A program made the translations under genes and the position numbers. Positions 1 to 6,754 of a stretch of 10,339 nt of DNA are shown here, in pieces (the stretch's first letter is position 1; the number at the start of each line of letters is the position of its first letter). The DNA is taken from contig JAQBPP010000085.1 of the NCBI GenBank assembly GCA_028287455.1, positions 1 through 10,339 on the forward strand. Direction: 5' to 3'. The notes beneath the pieces were generated by a model that was not told where the DNA came from, did not search any database, and worked only from the letters and a program-made list of their open reading frames with translations. Source of the stretch: Bacilli bacterium. GTDB lineage: Bacteria > Bacillota > Bacilli > Tumebacillales > JAQBPP01.

Positions 1-2959
1 CTGATGACGGCAGATTCAGCAATCCGGATGCAGGACTAATGGTGACTGAAACCGAGTCGTTTTCCCCAGGTGACACCGGACCTCCCTTCGCGTCACGCTG
101 CAGCACTTGAATGGTCAGGGCGTCCCCTGCAGCAGCAGAAGCGGAATTGTAGTTCGGGCTGCCCACTTGGCTGTCGATGAGCCGCAAGGCTAACTGATTG
201 GTAACCGACTGCTGCACAGATTCTGTTAAAGGCGCCGCTGGTGTCAAACCCACTGAAGAAGCATTGACTTGGTAGGCCATCGACAGGGATTGTGCAGAGA
301 AGTTCACAGCAGCGACGCCTGCTGCGTTGGTATTTACAAATACGGCTGTTGCAGCAGTGCCGTCTTGCGTAATCCCATTTAAGGCTGCAGAGGCGGTGGC
401 CGATCGATTAACGCTAAACGAAATCGATTGGCCTGCTTTAGGCACCGGGTTTCCATAGGCGTCAATCAACTGCGCGGTAACCGCAGCGGCTGGAAAAGCA
501 GCGGGCAAATAACTGGACGCCGTCGATAAAGCGATCCCTGCAGCAGGCCCTGAGGCAATCGTTAATGGAAATGAAGGAGAGCTGGCAAGCGCTCCACTGG
601 CGTCTGTCACCTGAACATTATAAGTCCCAGCAGCAGCCGCGCCGCTGACCGCAGCCACAGTAAATTGCCCATTCACACCGATTGCGCTTGCGGAAATCGT
701 CGTTGCAGGCGTTCCATCCAGGTTGGTTAATTTCACTTGCAGGTTGCCAGGCAGTGCATACGTTGCCGGGTTACCAGCGGCATCGTCGATTACCGCTGTT
801 AAAGTGGCGGGTGTCCCCTGTATGACTGTATTTTTCGCACCGTTAACGGCAATTTGGGACGCCTGACCCAGCAGCACACCATTGATAATAGCTGTGCCGG
901 TTGGTAAATTATTGCCTACAGCAGTCAGAGTGAGGGGACCGGTAGCCCCTTTAACCGATTGCAGTAAGAAATTTCCAGAGGCGCTGTCCGCAATGATTAA
1001 AAATTGGGGATTGAAGTTCGCGATATTATTGACGTAGAATGATGCGGATGCACCCGATAGGCTCAGCGTCACCGGATAAAGGCCTGTCAGCATTGGATTG
1101 CCAGTTTGATCGAGAATCAGGGTGGAGACTGTCGCTTGTTCAGTTCCGCTGTTCACTCCAATAAATGCTGGTGCATTCACCCGAATGCTCGTGGCAACCT
1201 GAGCGGCCGTGGTGACACTTACGGCAGTCGACGCAGTCGGTATGGCCGAGTTTGTCCCTGCTGGCATCACATTGCCGGCGGCAATCGCAACCCACTGATT
1301 CGGCGACGACCCAGCCACGATTTGGAAAGTTCCCTGTCCATTGCTAATTTTTACCGCGGATTTAGCGGCGGCGCTGAGCGTTGCTACTCCAGTTTTGTAA
1401 CTGGTGGTATTCGGGCCAACCAGCAGAGCGCCCCCGTTTGCAGAAATCGAAACATCAACCGAGCCGTTAAATCCTGTCACCAGATTCCCGTTTGCATCTA
1501 CCACTTGCACAGTCACTGAGTCAGTGGACTTGTTGTTCTCCACTAGCGGCAGTGCGTTATTAACTGATAAAGTGACCCCCGTCGCTTGTCCATATACCGG
1601 AATGTTCGTCTGCGCGCTCACCACGCCATTAATGGTTGCGGTCACTTGATAAGTGCCTGGAGAGAATGCAACAAAATTGCCATTTGTGTCAATGACCGCG
1701 CCTCCGCCCCCGTTCAGCACATTCCAAACCGGTACAACACCTGGTGCCAGCGGAATCGTGACACCACTTGCATCCTGGGCAATCGCCGTCAGGGCAGCTC
1801 TGGCTCCGACTGCCACCCCATTCGTGTCGCTCACCACAACTTGATGAATGGTGCTGCCCACCGAAACTTGACGCGAAACACTGAGCCATCCAGTACTTGC
1901 TGTAATTGTACCCGCGCCTGCGGAACTACCTGCCGTCACAGCGCACTGTGCAATACCGCCGGCATTCGTAACGGCGCTGGCGTTCACTGCGGCCACCGAA
2001 CTGCTGCTAGACGAGAAATTGACCGTGATGCCAGGAATTGGATGGTTGTCTGCATCGAAAACCAATGCCGAGAGGGTAAACGAATTTCCTGTGCCTGCCA
2101 GAAGCCCAGCATCCGAATCTAAAAATGATATTCTGATCGGCAAAGGCAGCACTGCCGCATCCCCCACATAAAGGAGATTGTTTCCTGCATCAGTAAATGC
2201 AGTTACCTTATGTCCAATCAGACCGTTTATCGAGTCAGCTCCAACATCCGAATCCGCAGTTAAATTATGTACAGTCCCATTAATGGTGACGTTATTGCCA
2301 GTCACGTATGAAATGCCTCCGGAAACGTTTGAAATCGTCGGAAATGACTGCTGCAGCAGCGTACTGCCTGTGCCTGGGATTTGCTGGATCAGCACATTTG
2401 CAGTTAAATTGGCCACATCACCACGGGTGGCAGGCAGACCCTGCTGAAAGCTCACATTGCTAAGGAGCCCTAATGCAGCCCCTTTGGAAATATAACCTTG
2501 GCTATATCCCCCAACGGTGACGTCCGTAAAGCCTAATAAACGCTCCAGCACGGTTAACACATCTTCATACGTTACATAATCATCCGCCCCAAAAGTGCCG
2601 TCGCCATAGCCTTGAATTAGGCCATGCGCCTTGGCTGTTTTCACATACCCGGCTGCCCAGTGGCCAACTGGAACGTCATAAAAACCGGTAATGGCATTGA
2701 TCCCAACGCTGTTTGCAGCAGCATGAAGACCTGCAGCTTCTACAGCAATTTTGGCAAATTCCGCGCGGGTAATCATCCCCTGCGGATTGTAATTTCCGTT
2801 TACGTCCCCGTTCACGATACTCAGCGCTTTGAGAAGTTTTACAGAACCCTGGTAATTCGTGCCTTGCACATCAGGGAAATTAGCAGCAAATACGGCTGGC
2901 GTTAACAAGCCCACCGACAATATAGCAGAAGCAAAACTAGCAGCGAGCCTATTCTTCAT
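1..2959 (-). CDS. SLH-domain surface (S-layer-type) protein with Ig-like repeats, 3' end beyond window
   Basis: Secreted cell-surface protein, probably an S-layer or S-layer-associated protein held on secondary cell-wall polymer. The frame is open from ATG 2959 to the left edge (about 986 codons, incomplete). An AGGAG site 10 nt upstream supports this start. Residues 1-25 form a signal peptide with a short basic start, hydrophobic core and AVFA cleavage site. Three SLH domains follow at about 26-195: the first has FPDVQG and ITRAEFAK, the second FYDVPVGHWAAGYVK and YGDGTFG, and the third is more degenerate, ending ATRGDVANLTANVL. After a linker domain, from about residue 270, come roughly seven Ig-like (Big_1-like) units recognisable by recurrent motifs such as VDANGNLVTG and IDAYGNPVP. 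Composition is rich in Ala, Thr, Ser, Val and Asn; I noticed one Cys (about 339). The N-terminal architecture is clear; the exact role (structural S-layer, adhesin or enzyme carrier) cannot be told without the missing C-terminus. Confidence 0.9.
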   Translation of the reverse strand, partial: MKNRLAASFASAILSVGLLTPAVFAANFPDVQGTNYQGSVKLLKALSIVNGDVNGNYNPQGMITRAEFAKIAVEAAGLHAAANSVGINAITGFYDVPVGHWAAGYVKTAKAHGLIQGYGDGTFGADDYVTYEDVLTVLERLLGFTDVTVGGYSQGYISKGAALGLLSNVSFQQGLPATRGDVANLTANVLIQQIPGTGSTLLQQSFPTISNVSGGISYVTGNNVTINGTVHNLTADSDVGADSINGLIGHKVTAFTDAGNNLLYVGDAAVLPLPIRISFLDSDAGLLAGTGNSFTLSALVFDADNHPIPGITVNFSSSSSSVAAVNASAVTNAGGIAQCAVTAGSSAGAGTITASTGWLSVSRQVSVGSTIHQVVVSDTNGVAVGARAALTAIAQDASGVTIPLAPGVVPVWNVLNGGGGAVIDTNGNFVAFSPGTYQVTATINGVVSAQTNIPVYGQATGVTLSVNNALPLVENNKSTDSVTVQVVDANGNLVTGFNGSVDVSISANGGALLVGPNTTSYKTGVATLSAAAKSAVKISNGQGTFQIVAGSSPNQWVAIAAGNVMPAGTNSAIPTASTAVSVTTAAQVATSIRVNAPAFIGVNSGTEQATVSTLILDQTGNPMLTGLYPVTLSLSGASASFYVNNIANFNPQFLIIADSASGNFLLQSVKGATGPLTLTAVGNNLPTGTAIINGVLLGQASQIAVNGAKNTVIQGTPATLTAVIDDAAGNPATYALPGNLQVKLTNLDGTPATTISASAIGVNGQFTVAAVSGAAAAGTYNVQVTDASGALASSPSFPLTIASGPAAGIALSTASSYLPAAFPAAAVTAQLIDAYGNPVPKAGQSISFSVNRSATASAALNGITQDGTAATAVFVNTNAAGVAAVNFSAQSLSMAYQVNASSVGLTPAAPLTESVQQSVTNQLALRLIDSQVGSPNYNSASAAAGDALTIQVLQRDAKGGPVSPGENDSVSVTISPASGLLNLPSS

Positions 2960-3003
2960 CGCTTTGTTTCTCCTCTCATTTTTACAAAGAGTTTCATAAC
3001 TAT

Positions 3004-3017
3004 TGTAAACCCTTTCA
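3004..3017. promoter_or_regulatory. Possible cre-like (CcpA) site in surface-protein promoter
   Basis: TGTAAACCCTTTCA differs from the catabolite-responsive element consensus TGWAANCGNTNWCA at one position, but that position is in the central CG, normally the most conserved part. It overlaps the candidate -10 of the minus-strand surface-protein gene, where a repressor would block transcription. Weak evidence. Confidence 0.25.
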
Positions 3018-3079
3018 TATAACAGGAACATGTGCAGATTTTTAGAATTGGTGTCTATTCGTTGTTTGCAAATTCAGCT

Positions 3080-3109
3080 TCTACACAGATGATGATTTTA
3101 TATTATAAT
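3080..3109 (+). promoter_or_regulatory. Candidate sigma-A promoter of yedE-yedF
   Basis: A perfect -10 hexamer TATAAT (3104-3109) is preceded at 18 bp by TCTACA (3080-3085), which matches the TTGACA -35 consensus at four of six positions. Transcription would begin near 3116, giving a leader of about 50 nt before the yedE start. The AT-rich surroundings make chance -10 matches common, so this is a prediction. Confidence 0.5.
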
Positions 3110-3168
3110 AATAACTAAAAAGAATGATAGAAATAACCAAACTGATGGAGACGGAGGAATCCACTTTC

Positions 3169-4419
3169 ATGAATCGCCTTTATACCCTAGTATTTAAAGA
3201 GTATTGGAATCCATATTTGACTGTTGGTCTTGCCGGCTTGTTAAGCGCGCTCTATTTCGGATTGACCGGAACTGTATGGGCCGTTACCGGAGAGTTTACA
3301 CGTTTTGGCGGCCACCTTCTAAAGCTGTTTTTTAATATCGATGTCAGCAATTGGGCCTATTTTAAACTGATCCATATGAGCGGCACACCAATCGACCGCA
3401 CCGATGGCTGGATCGTGATTGGCATGGTAGTGGGTGCGCTCATCACGGTGCTGCTTAGCAGCAGCTTCAAAATCCGTATCCCCAGACAGAAACGCCGGCT
3501 GCTGCAAGGTTTTGCAGGTGGAATTGTCGCAGGTTTTGGCGCGCGCCTCGCAATGGGCTGCAATTTGGCTGCATTTTTCACTGGAGTCCCGCAATTTTCG
3601 TTCCATGCCTGGATTTTTATGGTGGCGACTGCAATTGGTACGTATGCTGGCGTTCAGATTGTGCAGCGTCCCTGGTGGATCGGCAAACCGGATCTGAAAT
3701 CGGTTAGTGCCAAAACTGTCGCTGCAGAGAACAACGCTCGTACTGCCGCAACGAAATCCAGAAGCATTCAGCCGATCCTGGGTGCCGCAGTTGCATTGGT
3801 CTTTGCAGTACTTGTGATAATGTACTACCTGCAGGGCAAAGGATTGCTTGGCTCTGCTGCTTTGATGGGTGTTGGGTTTGGCGTATTGATTGAACGGGGT
3901 CAGATCTGCTTCACATCCGCGTTCCGCGATTTGTGGATCAGCGGACGCGCAGTCATGGCCAAAGCCATTGCACTCGGGATGATCGTCAGTGTCATCGTGA
4001 CCTTTGTCTTCATCCAGACCGGTACCCCGGCTTTGATTAAAGTAGCTGCACCGAGTACGTTGCTTGGCGGTTTCCTGTTCGGTCTCGGGATAGTCCTCGC
4101 AGGCGGTTGTGAAACAGGCATGATGTATCGTGCGATGGAAGGTCAACTCGTGTATTGGTTTGTGGGGCTTGGCAATATCCTGGGAGCGACACTGCTCGCC
4201 TATGGATGGGATCACTTGGGTATTTACAACGCCCTGGCCAAAGGATGGCAGCCGATTAATCTGATCAAGGTCTGGGGATCTCCAGGCGCTTTAATAGGAA
4301 CACTTGCCTTTTTGCTCTTGGTGTATCTGCTCACAAACTGGTGGGAAAAACATTACCGTTATGGCAAAGGATTGCAAGTAGGCGATGCCGAATTGGTTCC
4401 AAGTCAAATGAACGGCTAA
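3169..4419 (+). CDS. yedE: YeeE/YedE-family membrane transporter (sulfur or selenium compound uptake)
   Basis: Integral membrane protein of the YeeE/YedE family (sulfur-transport domain), 416 residues from ATG 3169. This start is preferred over the in-frame ATG at 3124 because GGAGG (3153-3157) sits 11 nt before it. Characterised relatives (TsuA/YeeE) move thiosulfate through the membrane using conserved cysteines, and YedE homologues have been proposed on genomic grounds as selenium transporters. About nine or ten hydrophobic segments are visible, with a basic, non-hydrophobic central loop around residues 165-200 that divides the protein into two halves. The only three cysteines lie in family signatures: MGCN (Cys131), ERGQICF (Cys247) and AGGCETG (Cys314), as expected for a relay pathway. 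yedF begins 46 nt downstream on the same strand with no terminator between, so the two are probably one operon. Which anion it carries cannot be decided from the sequence. Confidence 0.9.
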   Translation: MNRLYTLVFKEYWNPYLTVGLAGLLSALYFGLTGTVWAVTGEFTRFGGHLLKLFFNIDVSNWAYFKLIHMSGTPIDRTDGWIVIGMVVGALITVLLSSSFKIRIPRQKRRLLQGFAGGIVAGFGARLAMGCNLAAFFTGVPQFSFHAWIFMVATAIGTYAGVQIVQRPWWIGKPDLKSVSAKTVAAENNARTAATKSRSIQPILGAAVALVFAVLVIMYYLQGKGLLGSAALMGVGFGVLIERGQICFTSAFRDLWISGRAVMAKAIALGMIVSVIVTFVFIQTGTPALIKVAAPSTLLGGFLFGLGIVLAGGCETGMMYRAMEGQLVYWFVGLGNILGATLLAYGWDHLGIYNALAKGWQPINLIKVWGSPGALIGTLAFLLLVYLLTNWWEKHYRYGKGLQVGDAELVPSQMNG

Positions 4420-4453
4420 CTACAGGTGATTAACGATTGATTATATGATCAAA

Positions 4454-4459
4454 GAGGTG
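4454..4459 (+). promoter_or_regulatory. Ribosome binding site deciding the TTG start of yedF
   Basis: GAGGTG lies 6 nt before TTG 4466. The alternative in-frame ATG at 4445 lies upstream of this site and has no comparable sequence of its own. The TTG start also gives a protein beginning just before the family's conserved core. Confidence 0.6.
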
Positions 4460-4465
4460 TGCCCA

Positions 4466-4705
4466 TTGAGCTTGTCCTCACCAGACTTTATCCTTGACAT
4501 TCGAGGTGAACCCTGACCGTATCCAGTCATTTATGCGCTGGATGCGCTGCAAAAGATGAAAGCAGGTCAAATTCTCGAGGTCATTGCAGATTGTCCCCAG
4601 TCGTTTCGCAGCGTGCCGGAAGAAGTAGTGAAACATGGCTACGATTTAATGAACAAAGAAAAAGTCGGCCGTGATTTGTATTTCAGGATACGTGTGCTGC
4701 GTTAA
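4466..4705 (+). CDS. yedF: YedF/TusA/SirA-family protein with in-frame TGA at the catalytic Cys: probable selenoprotein
   Basis: Small cytoplasmic sulfur-carrier-like protein, 79 residues if the TGA is read through (TTG start 4466, TAA at 4703-4705). It closely resembles E. coli YedF: LDIRGEP-(TGA)-PYP aligns with LDMVGEPCPYP, and KAGQILEVIADCPQS with KKGEILEVVSDCPQS, followed by KHGYDL for NHGYTV. The TGA at 4514-4516 is codon 17 and stands exactly at the invariant Cys of the CPxP motif, the residue that carries the sulfane sulfur in TusA relatives. Cys43 of DCPQS is kept. The frame is intact on both sides, which argues against decay. A strong hairpin directly follows (see SECIS entry). The likely reading is selenocysteine, giving UPYP. 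Alternatives are a nonsense mutation or a sequencing error for TGT or TGC. Standard gene callers will miss or split this gene. It lies 46 nt after yedE and probably shares its transcript and its substrate. Confidence 0.8.
4517..4553 (+). promoter_or_regulatory. Candidate bacterial SECIS element downstream of the yedF TGA
   Basis: Two mutually exclusive hairpins can form just after the TGA. The stronger pairs 4518-4526 with 4538-4546 (nine base pairs, one of them G-U) around an 11-nt loop. The second pairs GCGC 4535-4538 with GCGC 4544-4547 around the loop UGGAU (4539-4543), which begins 22 nt after the TGA and has G at its second position. The latter spacing and loop fit what is generally described for bacterial SECIS elements recognised by SelB. 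Pairing was found by eye; no energy was calculated. Confidence 0.5.
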
Positions 4706-4915
4706 CTTTTTCATCTTCATCTGAATCTGTTCGGCTTCAGTCCTGTAGGCAGCTGGAGCCGAATACGGATTTCAGTACCCGTACTTTCCGCACAGATCTT
4801 GCCGCACAGTGTCAGCCATTTGCAATTCTGCAGGAACTCCACCAAACTTGGAACCGCTTTTACTAAGGAAAAGAGGCGTTAGAATGCTATCCACAGGAAG
4901 GGAGAGGTGCGGAGT
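4706..4915. other. Intergenic region between yedF and VOC gene, with an inverted repeat
   Basis: The 210-bp gap contains an 11-bp stem (4730-4740 with 4753-4763, one G-U pair, core TTCGGCT/AGCCGAA) around a 12-nt loop. CTGAA 4721-4725 could pair with TTCAG 4771-4775 to enclose it. No T-run follows on either strand, so it is not a standard intrinsic terminator, though it may still end or stabilise the yedE-yedF transcript. I found no clear promoter for the following gene and no convincing small ORF. Confidence 0.4.
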
Positions 4916-5299
4916 ATGATTCAGTGTGAATATATCCATCACGTGAGCATTGTCGTGACCGATCTGGAGCGGGCGAAACGGTTCTATCAGGAGGTGTTGG
5001 GTTTGCAAGAGATTAAGCGCCCTGATTTTGATTTCGCAGGCGCGTGGTTTGCGATCGGCAGCCAGCAGTTGCATTTAATCGTGCATTCCTCGTCTCAAAC
5101 ATTGCGCACTGAAGGTGGCATTGATACGCGGGATGGACACTTCGCGGTGCGCATCTCAAACTTTGAGCAGGCAATCGATCATCTGGAAGCAGCAGGAATT
5201 GCTTACAAAGCCAATCGAGTCACTAAAACCGGGTGGCCGCAGATTTTTTGCTGTGATCCGGATGGAAACATCGTTGAATTAAATGCGGGAAGTGTCTGA
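4916..5299 (+). CDS. VOC-fold (glyoxalase/bleomycin-resistance/dioxygenase superfamily) protein
   Basis: Soluble metalloprotein of the vicinal oxygen chelate superfamily, 127 residues. ATG 4916 is preferred because GGAGAGG (4901-4907) lies 8 nt upstream; the in-frame GTG at 4907 overlaps that site. Two beta-alpha-beta-beta-beta modules are visible: residues 6-57 open with YIHHVSIVVTDLERAKRFY and contain QLHLIV, and residues 73-123 open with DGHFAVRI and end with DPDGNIVELN. His9, His53, His75 and Glu121 fall where the metal ligands of the fold usually lie, so the protein is probably an active metal-binding member. The overall pattern resembles glyoxalase I-like and ring-cleavage dioxygenase-like proteins, but substrate and reaction cannot be assigned. 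It stands alone between a hairpin region and a bidirectional terminator. Confidence 0.88.
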   Translation: MIQCEYIHHVSIVVTDLERAKRFYQEVLGLQEIKRPDFDFAGAWFAIGSQQLHLIVHSSSQTLRTEGGIDTRDGHFAVRISNFEQAIDHLEAAGIAYKANRVTKTGWPQIFCCDPDGNIVELNAGSV

Positions 5300-5303
5300 G
5301 AAA

Positions 5304-5332
5304 AAACCACCCGCTTGGCCATTGGGTGGTTT
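5304..5332. terminator. Bidirectional intrinsic terminator between convergent genes
   Basis: A nine-base-pair stem (AAACCACCC 5304-5312 with GGGTGGTTT 5324-5332) with an 11-nt loop begins 4 nt after the VOC stop codon and lies 29 nt past the end of the Gfo/Idh gene. On the minus strand the stem runs into a six-U tract, so it is a good terminator for the oxidoreductase. On the plus strand the U-run is shorter (UUUCCGUUU), giving a weaker terminator for the VOC gene. Confidence 0.8.
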
Positions 5333-5361
5333 CCGTTTATATGTTGAAATGCTATTGCGAT

Positions 5362-6672
5362 TTACCCTTTGAGCAGCTCCTCAATCGTGACAAAGCGCTT
5401 CTCAGCAATCGATAGATTGGCCGCAGCACCGATCAGGATGGACATTGCGCCGCCCCTGGTCCCTGCCGCATGGTTCAATGGATCAGGACCGCCCGGCCGG
5501 AAAAGGTTATCCTTCAGACGGCGATCTCCACCGCCATGGCCTTCCGCAACGTGCGGTACATCAACGGTTTGCACGCCGCCAAACAACGGATAGATCCGGA
5601 TTTGATTGGACTGGATTTCCTCCATTTGACTGCCCTGGCCTGGTTCAGCTTTGCGCCAATCGACGTTGCGGCGAATTGCACTGCTCTTGCGCTGTTTGAA
5701 GTCGGCTTGGTCTTCTTCAGTGACAAACACCTCAGGCTCGTAAGCCTCCAAGCGGCCCTTGCTGCCGTTGAACGCGACATACCAGCCTTCAAAAGAAGTC
5801 GCTGCAGTCAGCGCATAGGTCAATTGAATTCCCTTCTGGTAACGGACGATGACTGACAGGGTATCTTCAATATCCGTATCATCGGAGAACACGCACTGAT
5901 CGCGGAAATAACCATCGTGGTGCTCATTATCCAGATACAGTTCTTTTGTTTTCCCGGTCATCTCCGTATAGAATTCACAATTGTTTTTAACCCCGCAAGT
6001 CAGGCAGCGTTCGCCATGACCTGGCATGCGCTCCGGCACATAATAATGGCGTGAACCCATCGCAGCTACTTCCACAGGCTCCAAATCCATCCACCAGTTG
6101 ATGAGATCGAAGTGGTGAGTGGCCTTGTGGACCATCAGCCCGCCTGAATTCTCCTTTTTCCGGTGCCAACGTCTGAAATAATCGGCGCCATGCACCGTAT
6201 CGAGGAACCAACGGAATTCCACGGAATGGATGTCGCCAATGACGCCCTCTCGCAGCAACTCTTTAACTCTTGTTTTAAAAGGGGCATAACGATAGTTGAA
6301 GGACACTTTGACATCTCGACCTGTTTCCTTCTGTACAGCCAGGATGTTCCGGCATTTTTCTGCGTTGATAGTCATCGGCTTCTCGGTGATGACGTCCTTG
6401 CCGCGCCGCATCGCCCTGATGATAAAGTCATCGTGGGTAGAATCTTTGGTCGTTACAATGACCACGTCGCAAGGAACAGTGTCCAGCATTTGATCAAAAT
6501 CAGTAAAGGTCGGTACATCTATACCTAAACTTTTTTTCGCGTGTTCAACCCGGCCTGGGTTGATGTCGCAGAGTCCGGTTAAACGGGCCACATCGGTGTA
6601 ATGTTCCACGATATCCTTTGCAAACATCCCGGTGCCTCGGCTACCAGTACCCACAAGAACGTAATTCTTCAT
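5362..6672 (-). CDS. Gfo/Idh/MocA-family NAD(P)-dependent oxidoreductase
   Basis: Cytoplasmic sugar or inositol dehydrogenase-like enzyme, 436 residues, starting at ATG 6672 with a GGGAGAGG site about 6 nt upstream. The N-terminal Rossmann domain has a GTGSRGTG dinucleotide loop (8-15), a CDINPGR segment after the second strand (35-41) and the family signature EKP at 97-99, whose Lys98 is the usual catalytic lysine. The C-terminal domain has GGLMVHKATHHFDLINWW (178-195), where the family's catalytic His lies. A cysteine cluster (Cys223, Cys226, Cys232, Cys260) in the substrate domain suggests a bound metal. The length is above the roughly 340-380 common for the family. The substrate is unknown. 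The neighbouring hexuronate genes suggest a sugar acid or related compound, but a strong terminator separates it from them, so it is transcribed alone. Confidence 0.9.
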   Translation of the reverse strand: MKNYVLVGTGSRGTGMFAKDIVEHYTDVARLTGLCDINPGRVEHAKKSLGIDVPTFTDFDQMLDTVPCDVVIVTTKDSTHDDFIIRAMRRGKDVITEKPMTINAEKCRNILAVQKETGRDVKVSFNYRYAPFKTRVKELLREGVIGDIHSVEFRWFLDTVHGADYFRRWHRKKENSGGLMVHKATHHFDLINWWMDLEPVEVAAMGSRHYYVPERMPGHGERCLTCGVKNNCEFYTEMTGKTKELYLDNEHHDGYFRDQCVFSDDTDIEDTLSVIVRYQKGIQLTYALTAATSFEGWYVAFNGSKGRLEAYEPEVFVTEEDQADFKQRKSSAIRRNVDWRKAEPGQGSQMEEIQSNQIRIYPLFGGVQTVDVPHVAEGHGGGDRRLKDNLFRPGGPDPLNHAAGTRGGAMSILIGAAANLSIAEKRFVTIEELLKG

Positions 6673-6721
6673 CCAGTACCTCTCCCTTTTTCCTGTTCAT
6701 TGCCTGCATTTTTTAATTTAT

Positions 6722-6740
6722 AAGAAAGTATAACTTTCTT
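6722..6740. promoter_or_regulatory. 19-bp palindrome upstream of the Gfo/Idh gene (candidate operator)
   Basis: AAGAAAGTATAACTTTCTT is a perfect eight-base inverted repeat around a 3-nt centre, 50 nt upstream of the minus-strand start at 6672 and overlapping AT-rich TATAAA- and TATACT-like promoter sequence. Its position and symmetry suit a repressor site controlling the oxidoreductase. It lacks a GC-rich stem, so it is unlikely to be a terminator. The cognate regulator is unknown. Confidence 0.4.
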
Positions 6741-6754
6741 TACCTTAAGTAGCG

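Larger units (their letters stand above)
2960..3168. promoter_or_regulatory. Divergent intergenic region between surface-protein gene and yedE
   Basis: This 209-bp AT-rich gap separates two genes read outward, so both promoters should lie here. The rightward promoter is described separately. For the leftward gene a TACAAT (minus strand, 3002-3007) is a possible -10, but its -35 is poor. A near-match to the CcpA cre consensus (3004-3017, TGTAAACCCTTTCA) overlaps it. No hairpin resembling a riboswitch or terminator was seen. Confidence 0.5.

Noticed and set aside
1106..2905. Several plus-strand open frames (up to 178 codons) opposite the surface-protein gene
   Set aside because: They overlap each other and the real minus-strand gene, whose SLH and Ig-like signatures are continuous; none shows a recognisable protein pattern.
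3319..4215. 298-codon open frame on the minus strand opposite yedE
   Set aside because: It is antisense to a strongly supported membrane-protein gene, has an unnatural composition rich in His, Cys and Gln, shows no domain, and lacks a convincing ribosome site.
4437..4452. Small hairpin (TTGATT/GATCAA) just before the yedF ribosome site
   Set aside because: Five AT-rich pairs plus a wobble with a 4-nt loop is too weak to call a regulatory element or terminator.
4514..4516. Programmed frameshift or two separate genes as explanation for the yedF TGA
   Set aside because: The reading frame is the same before and after the TGA, so no shift is needed, and the upstream part (16 codons) is too short to be a gene on its own.
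4772..5074. 100-codon minus-strand frame across the yedF-VOC gap and the start of the VOC gene
   Set aside because: More than half is antisense to the VOC gene, and no homology or ribosome site was seen.
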